A stretch of 64,000 bases of DNA, taken from positions 1,612,001-1,676,000 of the forward strand of contig CAVTTH010000003.1 of NCBI GenBank assembly GCA_963737545.1. Reading direction: 5' to 3'. Shown one piece after another: positions 7,865 to 16,653 of this stretch. Source of the DNA: CAVTTH01 sp963737545. Lineage in GTDB: Bacteria > Verrucomicrobiota > Verrucomicrobiia > Chthoniobacterales > UBA10450. The position numbers and the translations under genes are program-made. Positions within the stretch are counted from its first letter, which is position 1. Each line of letters begins with the position of its first letter. Under the pieces are notes generated by a model. The model was not told the DNA's origin, did not search any database, and saw only the letters and a program-made list of their open reading frames with translations.

Positions 7865-9679
7865 ATGGCACAACCTACCAGAATAGATTTTGCAGTCGGC
7901 ATTGGCGGCGAAAACGGTCAGGGTATCGCTTCCACCGGCGACATTCTCGCGCGCATCTTTGCGCGGCGCGGGCTCCATCTCAACGCCTACAACGCCTATC
8001 AATCGATCATCCGCGGCGGGCATACATTCCTGACCATTCGCGCGAGCGACGCGCCCGTCCGCAACATGGGCGACAAGATCGACATCTTCATCCCGCTCAA
8101 TCAGGACACGATGGACCGCCACCTGACTTTATTGAAGGCCGGCGCCTGCGCCATTTACGACAGCGAGAAAGTCACGCCCGGTCAGGCCGCTGACGGTGTG
8201 CAACTTTGCCCGATGCCAATGAAGGAACTGACCAAGGGCAACAAATTGGCGGTCAACACTGCTGCGCTCGGCGCCGCGCTCCAGTTGCTCGGGATCGAAT
8301 CGGAGCCGCTCGAATCGGTTGTCGCGCGACAATTCAAGAAGAAGGGCGACGCGGTCGTGGCCGAGAACATTGCCATCGCTCGCGCCGGCTACGATTACGC
8401 GGCCAAGAATTTCAAAGCATTTTCCTGGAAGGCACCGGTCGGCGCCAAGCCGCTGGGTATCGTCACCGGCAACCAGGCCACCGCGATGGGCGGGGCGGCG
8501 GCGGGCGTGAAATTTTATGCGGCGTATCCGATGAGCCCGTCCACCGGCGTGCTGATGTGGATGGCGCAACATGCGCGGCAGCTCGGAATCATGGTTAGGC
8601 AGGTCGAGGACGAGATCGGCGTGATGAACATGGTCATTGGCGCGGCGCACACCGGTTGCCGATCGATGTGCGCGACCAGCGGCGGCGGCTTTGCGCTCAT
8701 GACCGAGGCTGTCGGCATGGCGGGCATGATCGAAACGCCGATCGTCTGCGTCGATGTCCAGCGCGCGGGTCCGGCCACGGGCGTGCCGACCAAGACCGAG
8801 CAGGGCGATCTCTGGCAGGTGCTCGGCGCCGGCCAGGGCGATTATCCACGCATCATCGTCGCGCCGTCGAGCCAGCTCGATTTGTTCAAGACGATTCCAG
8901 AGCTGTTCAATCTCTGCGACAAATATCAGTGTCCCGGCCTCGTGTTAGCCGACCTGCTCATTTCCGAAGGAACATCGAGCGTTGATCCCGACGAGCTCGA
9001 CTTCAATGTCAGGATCGATCGCGGCGAATTGATTTTGCCTAACAGCAACGGCGAAAGCGCAAACGCATCCAGCGGGTACAACGACAAGGCCTACCTGCGT
9101 TTCAAGAACACCGAGAGCGGTATCTCACCGCGCGCAGTTCCCGGCGTCCTTGGTCACATCTTTACCGCCGCCACCGACGAGCACGACGAAGACGGCACGC
9201 TCATCAGCGATGAATTCACCAACCCGCACAAGCGCCGGATGATGGTCGAGAAACGCGCGCGCAAGATGCGGACCGCGATCAACGACATCGCTCCGCCGAA
9301 ACTGGTCGGCCCCGAAAACGCCGCCGTTACGCTGGTCGGGTGGGGTTCAACCGACGGCGTGATTCTCGAGGCGGTCGAAAAACTCGCCGGCGAAGAAGGC
9401 ATCGTCGCCAATCAGCTTCACATCAAATGGATCGTGCCATTCCACGCCGCGGAGATCAGCCGCATCCTCTCGAAAAGCGAGCACGTCATCATCGTCGAGA
9501 ACAGTTACAGCGGCCAGTTCGCCCGCTATCTCCGGAGCGAGACCGGCTTCGAAGCGCACGGCCACATCCGCAAGTACGACGGCGAACCGTTCATGCCGCA
9601 TCACATCGTCGAAGCGGTCAAAGAACAAATGGCCGGCACGACCCAGCTGTCGGTTCCCACCCACGAAGTGATGGCGTGA
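7865..9679 (+). CDS. korA: 2-oxoacid:ferredoxin oxidoreductase, alpha (gamma-alpha fused)
   Basis: Large subunit of a two-subunit 2-oxoacid (probably 2-oxoglutarate) ferredoxin oxidoreductase that decarboxylates a 2-oxoacid to acyl-CoA and reduces ferredoxin. The ATG at 7865 puts the gamma-domain motif GIGGENGQG at residues 12-20. The gamma domain runs to about residue 180. The alpha (pyrimidine-binding) domain follows from about 198, with FYAAYPMSPST near 218-227, and VQRAGPATGVPTKTEQGDLW. 604 residues fits the KorA family. The next gene, 32 bp on, is the beta subunit. The frame is intact, unlike its partner and the second KorAB pair at 54.6-57.6 kb. 2-oxoglutarate specificity is inferred from the fused architecture and citrate synthase and malic enzyme nearby. 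Confidence 0.9.
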   Translation: MAQPTRIDFAVGIGGENGQGIASTGDILARIFARRGLHLNAYNAYQSIIRGGHTFLTIRASDAPVRNMGDKIDIFIPLNQDTMDRHLTLLKAGACAIYDSEKVTPGQAADGVQLCPMPMKELTKGNKLAVNTAALGAALQLLGIESEPLESVVARQFKKKGDAVVAENIAIARAGYDYAAKNFKAFSWKAPVGAKPLGIVTGNQATAMGGAAAGVKFYAAYPMSPSTGVLMWMAQHARQLGIMVRQVEDEIGVMNMVIGAAHTGCRSMCATSGGGFALMTEAVGMAGMIETPIVCVDVQRAGPATGVPTKTEQGDLWQVLGAGQGDYPRIIVAPSSQLDLFKTIPELFNLCDKYQCPGLVLADLLISEGTSSVDPDELDFNVRIDRGELILPNSNGESANASSGYNDKAYLRFKNTESGISPRAVPGVLGHIFTAATDEHDEDGTLISDEFTNPHKRRMMVEKRARKMRTAINDIAPPKLVGPENAAVTLVGWGSTDGVILEAVEKLAGEEGIVANQLHIKWIVPFHAAEISRILSKSEHVIIVENSYSGQFARYLRSETGFEAHGHIRKYDGEPFMPHHIVEAVKEQMAGTTQLSVPTHEVMA

Positions 9680-9711
9680 TTACCGACTACCGACCACTGA
9701 CCACTGACTTA

Positions 9712-10630
9712 ATGAGCGCTACCGTAGAAACACCCGCGACCACCGAGAAGCCCGGCCAACTCACAAAGGAAACGTACAAAGGCCGCATCCATCCCGACTG
9801 GTGTCCCGGCTGCGGCGATTTCTCCGTGCTCGCCGCGCTTCAGACCGCGATGTTCGAGCTCGGGCTTCAACCGCATCAGGTCTGCGTCATCAGCGGCATC
9901 GGCTGTTCCTCGAATCTGCCGGGCTACATCAACACCTACGGCATGCACACGCTGCATGGGCGCTCGCTGGCCGTGGCCACCGGGGTCAAACTCGGCAACC
10001 ACGAACTGAAAGTCATCTGCACCGGCGGCGACGGCGACGGCTACGGCATCGGCGGCAACCATTTCGTCCACACCATGCGCCGCAACGTTGACCTGACCTA
10101 CATCGTGATGGACAACCAGATTTATGGCCTAACGACCGGTCAATGCTCGCCCACCAGCGTCAAGGGGATGAAGACCAAGAGCACGCCGTACGGCAACGTC
10201 GAGAACCCGATCAATCCGATCCCGATGGCGATTGTCGGTGGCGCGACCTACGTAGCCCGCGCCTTCAGCGGCAAACAGAAACACATGGTCGAGATGATCA
10301 AGGGCGCGATCCAGCACAAAGGCTTCGCGCTCGTCGACGTCTTCAGTCCCTGCGTCACCTACAACAAGGACAACACCTACCAGTGGTTTAACCCGCGCGT
10401 AAAGATGCTGGAGGAACAGGGCCACGACCCGACCGACCTGCACGCAGGCGATCGACCGCGGCTACCAGTGGGGCGACGAGATCCCGATCGGCCTCTTCTG
10501 GCGCCGGACCGACCTGCCGTCACTGGAAGACCTGGAGCCCGTCCTCCACACCGGCGAAGGCCCGCTCGCCTTTCGCAAACTTGGTATCCCCGCGGACCAG
10601 GCGAAAGCGCTGGTGAACGAGTTGCTTTAA
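9712..10630 (+). CDS. korB: 2-oxoacid:ferredoxin oxidoreductase, beta (broken by +1 frameshift)
   Basis: Thiamine-diphosphate and Fe-S subunit paired with the upstream korA. The cluster-binding motif CPGCG is at residues 31-35, IGCSS follows, and the ThDP motif GDGDGYGIGGNH ends in VMDNQIYGLTTGQ. From ATG 9712 the frame is good to about 10445 (DPTDLHA). It then shifts. The expected continuation AIDRGYQWGDEIPIGLFW is found one base out of phase and ends at TAA 10628-10630. A diverged copy of this tail at 12449 lacks the extra base (CACGCAGGCG here, CACGCGGCG there), which pins a one-base insertion near 10446. Unrepaired translation would run on to 10776 as nonsense. Confidence 0.87.
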
Positions 10631-10789
10631 TTGAACTTGCAACGGAAGAATCTGTAGCGGCAGACATGCCGCCTGCGATTCGGCAACACCGGCAATCAAC
10701 GCCAGAAGAGAACGACTCGGTTCTGCGGGCAGAGAAGGACGCTGCGACTGCGAAGTATTTACAGACTTCATCTTGAAGCTCACGTAAAT
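10631..10789. other. korB-hipB spacer with a half palindromic element
   Basis: Together with the operator region this makes a 311-bp gap. TGTAGCGGC..GCCGCC at 10653-10673 is a short hairpin resembling one arm of the TGTAGCGGCGG repeats at 22.2, 23.7 and 33.7 kb. Nothing else is recognised before the hipB operators. Confidence 0.4.
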
Positions 10790-10807
10790 TTACTGTTAAA
10801 ACGGTAA
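10790..10807. promoter_or_regulatory. Putative HipB operator O1
   Basis: TTACTGTTAAAACGGTAA is an imperfect 18-bp palindrome matching TTAC-N10-GTAA. It is framed by an outer inverted repeat ACGTAAA (10782-10788) and TTTACGT (10811-10817). It shares its half-sites with O2 and O3. Confidence 0.6.
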
Positions 10808-10862
10808 GAGTTTACGTCGTTTGCCGTGCACAGTTGGTAAAATCCATTGAAATCCAAATAGT

Positions 10863-10880
10863 TTACTGCTATAGCGGTAA
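10863..10880. promoter_or_regulatory. Putative HipB operator O2
   Basis: TTACTGCTATAGCGGTAA is the most symmetrical of three related 18-bp palindromes. Its centre lies 73 bp from O1 and 71 bp from O3, close to seven helical turns each, so all three would face the same side of the DNA. Confidence 0.65.
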
Positions 10881-10933
10881 TTTTTTCTAATTTGGATCGA
10901 TTTCAACTGGACATTCTTGGAAAACAGCAAATA

Positions 10934-10951
10934 TTACCGCTATGACAGTAA
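10934..10951. promoter_or_regulatory. Putative HipB operator O3 overlapping the hipB start codon
   Basis: TTACCGCTATGACAGTAA contains the ATG of hipB (10942-10944). Binding here would block initiation of transcription or expression directly, consistent with autoregulation by the HipB-type antitoxin. No Shine-Dalgarno is visible before hipB. Confidence 0.6.
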
Positions 10952-11214
10952 ACCACTCTGGTAAGCTAGCCGAAATCGTTCGTCACCACCGACGACTGAG
11001 CGGATTGTCCCAAAGCGAGCTTGCCAGGCTCGCCGGAGTGGGTAAGACCGCCGTATTCGACGTGGAACATGGGAAAGGGTCGATGCGATTGGACACGGTC
11101 ATCAAGATCTTGGCCGTCCTAAACATTAATATGTTGTTTGAGTCACCGGTCGTGCACGAGGCGAAGAACAATTTCACATCATCGAAAGACACTGCGACAG
11201 GAGCCCCAGAGTGA
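10942..11214 (+). CDS. hipB: HipB-type antitoxin / Xre-family repressor
   Basis: 90-residue Xre helix-turn-helix protein. The HTH is at about residues 10-60 (LAEIVRHHRRLSGLSQSELA, then VGKTAVFDVEHGKGSM), followed by a short acidic/polar tail. It should bind the TTAC-N10-GTAA sites upstream and repress its own operon. The stop overlaps the GTG start of hipS by 4 bp. Together with hipS and hipT it forms the three-gene HipBST layout first described in enteropathogenic E. coli, in which HipB is mainly the DNA-binding member. Confidence 0.88.
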   Translation: MTVNHSGKLAEIVRHHRRLSGLSQSELARLAGVGKTAVFDVEHGKGSMRLDTVIKILAVLNINMLFESPVVHEAKNNFTSSKDTATGAPE

Positions 11215-11519
11215 GGAAGGCACACGTCTACCAGCAACGCCTGCTGGCCGGTTTACTTGAGGAGCTGGGCAACGATCAGTGGAAATTTACTTACGCGGAC
11301 GGTTATGCAGGACGACCCATATCTCTGACCATGCCGGTAACGACAAAGGTGTATGAATTCAAGAAATTTCCGCCGGTGTTTGAGGGCCTTTTGCCAGAAG
11401 GGATCCAACTCGATACGATGTTGCGGCGATACAAGCTGGATCGCTCGGATCTCCTGGGACAATTACTCTTGGTCGGAGCCGATGTCGTCGGATCCCTCAC
11501 GATTCAACCTGCCGAATGA
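11211..11519 (+). CDS. hipS: HipS, stand-alone HipA N-terminal subdomain (antitoxin)
   Basis: 102-residue protein equal to the N-subdomain 1 (Couple_hipA) of HipA. Hallmarks are ISLTMPVTTKVYEF, FPPVFEGLLPEGIQ and LLVGADVVGSLTIQP. It starts with GTG at 11211, overlapping hipB by 4 bp, and its TGA overlaps the hipT ATG by 4 bp. In the characterised HipBST system this small protein, not HipB, neutralises the kinase. The overlap junctions and complete domains argue that this is a natural split and not a broken hipA. Confidence 0.86.
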   Translation: MRKAHVYQQRLLAGLLEELGNDQWKFTYADGYAGRPISLTMPVTTKVYEFKKFPPVFEGLLPEGIQLDTMLRRYKLDRSDLLGQLLLVGADVVGSLTIQPAE

Positions 11520-12448
11520 AACGCTGCCCGATTACTTACGAGCCGGTGACAGACCAAGACTATTCTGTCAACGGCCTAAAGCTTTTGAATCGGAAACTAA
11601 CGTCACTCAAACCGCTTGCCTACACGGCAGAGCAGCAGCGGGAGGAGGCGCTTCAGCGCGTTGGCAAGATGTCGCTCCAAGGCGTGCAGCTCAAGCTAAG
11701 CGCGGTGCTGAGTCCAGGTTCTTCCCAGTTTCAAATTGTCGACCGCAACGGTCGATTCATTTTGAAGCCACCAAGTATCGATTTCCCTGAGCTGCCCGCT
11801 AATGAGGATTTAACAATGCGCCTCGCGTCGATCGTGAAGATCGAAGTACCGCTCCACGGGATGATCTACGCGATCGATCGCTCCCTCACCTATTTTGTTC
11901 GACGCTTCGACCGGCGCGGAAGCCGTCGACTTCCGGTTGAAGACTTTGCGCAGCTGTCGGGAGCTGATCGCAGCACAAAGTACGACTCTTCGATGGAACA
12001 AGTGGCCGACGTGATTAATCGATACTGTACCTTTCCGGCGATCGAACGAATCAAGCTTCTGAAACGAACCGTCTTCAGCTTCCTGGTCGGGAACGAAGAT
12101 ATGCACTTAAAAAACTTCTCCCTAATCACCAATGATAATGGCCGCGTTAATCTCTCCCCGGCTTACGATTTTTTGAATTCCACGATCGCGATAAAAGACG
12201 CAAAAGAGGAAATGGCCTTACCCATTAAGGGCAAGAAGTCAAAACTCACCCGGACAGACGTGCTGGATTATTACGGACACACCCGACTTGGGCTCAGGTC
12301 GTCGATTATAGACGAAATGATTTCAGAATTTCAGACGGTTCTGCCGAAGTGGCGGGATTTGATTCGGAGAAGCTTCCTCTCGGCGGATCAGCAAAGCGCT
12401 TTCGAGCGCTTGGTCGCAGAACGCGCCGCAAGGCTTGGCTTGGAATGA
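11516..12448 (+). CDS. hipT: HipT serine/threonine kinase toxin
   Basis: 310-residue HipA-like kinase lacking N-subdomain 1. The glycine-rich loop holds the motif S53-L-Q55 followed by GVQLKLS, comparable to the S-x-(S/Q) autophosphorylation loops of HipT kinases. K84 (FILKP) is the ATP lysine. N193/D195/H197/N200 (GNEDMHLKN) form the catalytic loop, and D218 lies in PAYDF. The known HipT phosphorylates tryptophanyl-tRNA synthetase and stops translation. That target is assumed by family, not shown here. Its TGA is immediately followed by the duplicated korB tail at 12449. Confidence 0.87.
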   Translation: MKRCPITYEPVTDQDYSVNGLKLLNRKLTSLKPLAYTAEQQREEALQRVGKMSLQGVQLKLSAVLSPGSSQFQIVDRNGRFILKPPSIDFPELPANEDLTMRLASIVKIEVPLHGMIYAIDRSLTYFVRRFDRRGSRRLPVEDFAQLSGADRSTKYDSSMEQVADVINRYCTFPAIERIKLLKRTVFSFLVGNEDMHLKNFSLITNDNGRVNLSPAYDFLNSTIAIKDAKEEMALPIKGKKSKLTRTDVLDYYGHTRLGLRSSIIDEMISEFQTVLPKWRDLIRRSFLSADQQSAFERLVAERAARLGLE

Positions 12449-12663
12449 CCAGGGCCGACCCGACCGACCTGCACGCGGCGATCGACCGCGGTTACCAGTG
12501 GGGTGAAGAGATTCCGATCGGCCTCTTTTGGCGCCGCACCGATTTGCCGACGCTGGAAGAGTTGGAGCCCGTGCTGCACACGGGGGAGGGCCCGCTGGGC
12601 TATCGCAGCAACATCGCCATTCCTGTCGATCAGGCGAAAGCGCTGATTAACGAGCTGCTATGA
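12449..12663 (+). pseudogene. Diverged duplicate of the korB 3' end (copy B)
   Basis: Reads DPTDLHAAIDRGYQWGEE.. to ALINELL and stop, aligning over its whole length with the last 70 or so codons of korB (10421-10630). It lacks the extra base seen there. Homology begins at CAGGGCC, directly after the hipT stop. It has an ATG overlapping hipT (12445) but no catalytic part of KorB. It is therefore a remnant and not a gene in its own right. It differs from the korB copy at several codons (GYRSNIAIPVDQ against AFRKLGIPADQ), so it is not an assembly duplicate. Confidence 0.8.
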
Positions 12664-12763
12664 TTTAGTCGCGGCGGGTAGGGACCCCGGTGCCCTTGGA
12701 ATGTTAAATGTTTGGACGCGACCCATCCCTACATTTTTCCTCCCACGCTAGACTGAAGTGTAT

Positions 12764-13468
12764 CTAGCGCTGATTTTCCCCTATCGTGCGCCAAGCTTCA
12801 GCGCTAAGGAGAATTATCTTCTTAGAGTGCTCATCGTCGAATCCGACGAACGGGGGACAATGTGCAAAAAGCGGAAGCGATAAGGCAGTCGCAACAGTTA
12901 GATTCAAAAGCACGCTTTTGGTTCTTTCCAAGTCTTGAGATGCCTCCACGCCGAGCGCAGGATACGCCATGGTGCGAAAGAATTCGAAGTGAGCGTACTC
13001 GCATAGAAAGCGGTAGTATTTGTATAACAACCCAGTGTCTGCCTTCACACTTAGTTCAAGTCGCTGCAACAAGGTTTTTATCTTAGGCAATTCTTGTGGA
13101 CTAATACCCTCAAGTATTCTCGTGCGCTCTCCATTTTCCACTTCTGCGATAAGGAGGTACGTTTGTGCGCTGTCCCTCTTGATTTGGTCCAAGATGCTCC
13201 CGTCGTCCTGTAGGGCCGAGGCAAACCCGATCGCTTCGATGATCCATCGGCAATGCAGAGGCCAAATCGGACCAACGGATTCTAAAAGCAAATCAATCGC
13301 GGTTAGTGAGTCCGCCGCTTTTGCCAGTAATCCGCGAAAGTAAAGAAAGCGCTCATTGTTTGGATCGGTCGAGTAATAGTATGGCAATAACTCGGTCAGT
13401 TCACTGGCTGCTGCCGTAATTTTTGCTCTCATTGGGCTTTCGGGCGTTGTTGGAGGGTGATTAGGCAT
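12764..13468 (-). CDS. Hypothetical protein, helical, unknown function
   Basis: 234-residue largely alpha-helical protein with no signal peptide. It has no motif I can assign with confidence. The segment LLYKYYRFLCEYAHFEFFR loosely recalls DUF5677/HEPN-like families with a Y..L..Y.H pattern (weak inference). Codon use is plainly more AT-rich than the flanking metabolic genes, and it sits between two korB-tail copies, so it is probably acquired DNA. It stands alone, opposite in direction to hipBST. Confidence 0.6.
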   Translation of the reverse strand: MPNHPPTTPESPMRAKITAAASELTELLPYYYSTDPNNERFLYFRGLLAKAADSLTAIDLLLESVGPIWPLHCRWIIEAIGFASALQDDGSILDQIKRDSAQTYLLIAEVENGERTRILEGISPQELPKIKTLLQRLELSVKADTGLLYKYYRFLCEYAHFEFFRTMAYPALGVEASQDLERTKSVLLNLTVATALSLPLFAHCPPFVGFDDEHSKKIILLSAEAWRTIGENQR

Positions 13469-13739
13469 GGTAGTGTAATAGGTGTTTACGTCTTTGGTTT
13501 AGTTACTCTTGATATGCCACTGATCTTTCCTTGTAGCGCGAAGCTATAGCTTACTCTATTCTATATGATTGTCAATGGAAATCTGCGGTTAGGAAGTGCT
13601 ACCACACTTCGAAAATAACCACGGCAAGCTTAGTGGTCAGACGTTACCTACCAGCTGAGATGTTACCTAAAGGAGCGAAGGGTATTGAAAGCGGTAGAAG
13701 ATAGCAATCTACTATTGTCGCTCAATGCTGCCGTATGAG
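13469..13739. other. AT-rich intergenic spacer
   Basis: No ORF or RNA recognised. It contains two near-identical 13-mers, CAGACGTTACCTA (13638-13650) and GAGATGTTACCTA (13657-13669), whose role is unknown. Confidence 0.3.
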
Positions 13740-15840
13740 TCAATACACCAGCACCAGCACGGCGGCTTCTTTCGCTTGTTCCACCACGTCTTCAAATTTC
13801 ATGTCGGTCGTGTTCGGTTCTTTGAGTTTCGCGGCTACTTCCGGCACGGATTCCAGGAAACCAAGCAGGAAACTGCTCTTCACCGCGTAATTCACGTTCT
13901 CCGGCAACGCACCACTCGTAGATAACGCTGCTTTCGCGCTGAGCTTGGCCGACACGACGCCGACCACATTGCCGTGCTCATCCACCAACGCACCGCCCGA
14001 GTTTCCAGGCTGCACCGGCACGCTGATCTGGAAATAGCGCGCATCATCCTGCGGGCCGGACAGCGAGCCGATTTCTCCCCGCGCAAACTTCGGCGCGAAC
14101 CCTTGCAAGCCGATGTTGGGAAAACCAACTGTCGCCACCGTGCTGCCCAACTTCACCGCGCGACTCGTCGCCACTGGCAACGCGGCGAACTTGCCCTCGG
14201 CCTTGAGCAACGCCAGGTCATTGGCCGCATCCACCTTCACCACTTTGGCCGGGATGATGCCAGCCGCCGTGACCAACCGCACCTGCGCCCCGTCTCCGGC
14301 CACATGTTCATTGGTGATCAGATATCCATCTTCCGTGATGAAGAAACCGGAGCCGGAAGACTCCGGGCGCGACTCTGCAATACTCGTGTTTGAACTGTCG
14401 CTCTCTCCCGATGGCGCGTTTCGCGGCTTGAAATTGCGCGCCAGCTGTTGCCCCTCCGCGATCTGCTCCCGCGTCATTTTATTTTCTAGCTCGGTCGTAT
14501 ATTCCTTCGCGAGCTCAATGCCCTGTCCCGCCGCCAGCAACAACCACGTGTAAGCCTCAGCATAATTCTTCGCCACGCCCATGCCCAGGTAGTAGCACTC
14601 ACCCAAAAGGAGTTGAGCCATGGCGTCATTCTGTTCGGCGGCTTTGCGATACCATTTCATTGCCTCCACCTCGTCTTTCGCCACGCCTTGCCCTGTTCCA
14701 TAGCAGAACCGAGATTGGATTGAGCTCCGGCAAGTCCCTGTTCGGCGGCTTTGCGATACCACTTCACGGCTTCCGCCTGATCCCTTGCCACCCCTTGGCC
14801 TTGGTGATACGCAACACCGAGACCGTTTTGAGCCCCAGGCTATCATTCTGTTCGGCGGCTTTGCGATACCACTTCACCGCCTTCGGTATAATTCTTCGGC
14901 CACGCCCTGGCCATAAGAGTAGCAGCGGCCAAGATTACTTCAGCCCCAGCGAGTCCCTGCTCGGCAGCTTTGCGATACCACTTCACCGCCTCCCGGTCAT
15001 TCTTCGCCACGCCTTCGCCACGTTCGTAGCAAGACCCAAGAAGTATTGAGCTTTAGCGTAATTCTGCTCGGCGGCTTTGCGATACCACTTCACCGCCTCC
15101 GCCTCATCCTTCGCCACACCTTGGCCATTGGCGTAGCAGACGCCCAGATTGTATTGAGCTTGGACGTGATTCTGCTCGGCGGCTTTGCGAATACCACTTC
15201 ACCGCCTCCGCCTCATCCTTCGCCACGCCTTGGCCCTTGGCGTAGCAGCAGCCCAATTGTATTGAGCCTTGGCGCAGACTTCTGCTCGGCGGCTTTGCGA
15301 TACCACTTCACCGCTTCCGCCTCATCCTTTGGCACGCCTTGCCCAGCCGCGTAGCGGACGCCCAAATTGTATTGAGCCCCGGCGAGATTCTGCTCGGCGG
15401 CTTTGCGATACCACTTCACCGCCTCCAGCGTCATCCTTCGCCACGCCGTCGCCCTTGGCGTAGCAGAGACCCAAATTGTTTTGCGCCTTGGCGAAATTCT
15501 GCTCGGCAGCTTTGCGAAACCACTTCACCGCTTCGGCGACGTCCTTGGGCACGCCCTCACCATTGAGGTAGGAGCGACCAAGGTCGCTTTGGGCGGGTGC
15601 AAAGCCCTGCTCCGCAGCTTTACCAAACCATTTGACTGCTTCGGCGAAGTCTTTCGCCACGCTCTCACCGTTGTAGTAGCGAAGCCCAAGTTGATACTCA
15701 GATTCTGCGTCACCTGCTTGAGCCTTGGCCTTGACTTCCTCAAGCGGTCGTTGATCGATTTCGGCCTTTTGCGCGGCCAGTTGAAAGAAAGCGACAGTCA
15801 ACAGCAACAGAAGCATCAAGACCAACCGATTCGCGTTCAT
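13740..15840 (-). CDS. Sel1-repeat / trypsin-like serine protease, frame-disrupted
   Basis: One ancestral gene of about 700 codons, now readable only in pieces. The N-terminus (ATG ending at 15840) has a signal peptide (LVLMLLLLLTVAFFQLA) and the first Sel1 repeats. About ten Sel1 units of 36 residues follow (VKWYRKAAEQN, A..LGL.YA.G.GV.KD). The C-terminal 230 residues are an HtrA/trypsin-like domain with His in ITNEHVAG, Asp in NDLALL and Ser in QPGNSGGAL. One-base insertions break the frame inside the repeats, for example GCGAATACC for GCGATACC near 15188 and CTCCAGCGTC for CTCCGCCTC near 15425, with more at 14.7-15.0 kb. The catalytic triad is intact, so recent decay or sequence error is likely. 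Confidence 0.75.
14636..15640. repeat. Tandem ~108-bp Sel1-coding repeats
   Basis: Units beginning near CGGCGGCTTTGCGATACC recur at about 14637, 14741, 14849, 14964, 15069, 15177, 15288, 15397, 15505 and 15617. Spacing is close to 108 bp, with 1-7 bp departures that mark indels. These are protein-coding repeats, not CRISPR. Confidence 0.8.
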
Positions 15841-16186
15841 ATCGCGAGATTAGTTGGTCCGTCAGTGGAAGAAAAGATGCCAGTTTGGGCGTCCCTCTTT
15901 TTCCTTTCAAACTTGGAGCGCCAAACTCGATGTTCGAGTGCGAAATGAGATTAGACAAATCTCTCGTTCGGCGGCATCTCAATAATCAAAGACTGAGCAC
16001 ACGCAGAGAAACGCCATTCTTGCCGACGAAAACCTGTGAAAGTCATTTGTCGAAGTGACCAGTGACCAGTGACCAGTGACAGTGACGAGTGACGAGTGCC
16101 GAGGGATGAGTGGCCGAGTTGAGAACACGGGAGCAACTTGGAAAAGCCACTGGTTTTTTCGTTCATGATTCGGTATTGTTTACCGG
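15841..16186. other. Intergenic region with degenerate GTGAC repeats
   Basis: From about 16054 to 16120 it holds AGTGACCAGTGACC / GTGACGAGTGACGAG-type decamer repeats, also seen around the tRNA at 21.4-21.7 kb. No gene seen. Confidence 0.55.
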
Positions 16187-16375
16187 ATGAGTGGCATTAC
16201 TTTCATGGTCGATTCTCGTGGAGAAAAGACTGCCGCGGTGATTGATCTGCGCCGATACCGAAAACTTTGGGAGGATTTCTACGACACTGTTTTGGTTGAA
16301 TCTCGCGCAAAGGAACCGCGGGAAAGCCTCGCTTCAGTCAAGCGCCGTTTGAAGCTGACCAAGGTGCATGGCTGA
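16187..16375 (+). CDS. Probable antitoxin of a RelBE-type module
   Basis: 62-residue protein with the look of a Phd/RelB antitoxin: a short N-terminal strand (GITFMVDSRGEKTAAVIDLRRY, a Phd/YefM-like pattern) and a charged C-terminal helix. Its stop overlaps by 8 bp the start of a RelE-like toxin ORF at 16368. Overlap and order (antitoxin first) fit a type II operon with autorepression. The exact subfamily is uncertain. Confidence 0.7.
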   Translation: MSGITFMVDSRGEKTAAVIDLRRYRKLWEDFYDTVLVESRAKEPRESLASVKRRLKLTKVHG

Positions 16376-16632
16376 TTACTCGGTTACCTTCGCTCGTTCG
16401 GCGCGCAAGGAACTTGAGAAGCTGCCGTCTGCCACCGCGCGGCGGGTCATAGAGCACATCGAAGCTTTGCTCTTCAATCCGCGGCCTGCGCGTACGGTTA
16501 GCTCCAGGGCAGCAGGAATCTTTGGAGGATTCGTGTCGGCGATTACCGCGTGATTTATCGCTCGATGACGCGGCTCGGATCATCGATATTTCAATTATTC
16601 GTCACAGACGCGATGCTTATCGCGATCTCTGA
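16368..16632 (+). CDS. RelE/ParE-type toxin, broken by two one-base deletions
   Basis: The frame starts MADYSVTFARSARKELEKLP, typical of RelE. It loses phase near 16500 (GTTAGCTCC, where GTTAAGCTC is expected for VKLQG). In the next frame NLWRIRVGDYRVIYR follows, and a second shift near 16561 leads into DDAARIIDISIIRHRRDAYRDL and the stop at 16630-16632. All three pieces are colinear with the RelE family (final length about 88 residues). The catalytic R..GDYRVIY..HR pattern is kept. As written the product is truncated at 61 residues and inactive. Confidence 0.72.
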
Positions 16633-16653
16633 CCATTACAGCCCCATTACAAG

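Noticed and set aside
10446..10446. Programmed ribosomal frameshifting in korB
   Set aside because: No slippery heptamer or stimulatory structure, and the duplicate tail lacks the extra base, so an insertion is simpler.
12349..12663. A separate 104-codon gene after hipT
   Set aside because: Its first third overlaps hipT out of frame and the rest is a korB tail. The ATG at 12445 has no independent support.
10421..12663. korB tail copies as assembly duplicates
   Set aside because: The copies differ at many synonymous and non-synonymous sites and adjoin unrelated DNA.
13638..13669. TTACCTA direct repeats as an insertion-sequence end
   Set aside because: No transposase, no matching inverted end and no target duplication found.
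14636..15640. Regularly spaced ~108-bp repeats resembling a CRISPR or satellite array
   Set aside because: Units translate to Sel1 repeats on the minus strand, have no unique spacers, and lead into a protease domain.
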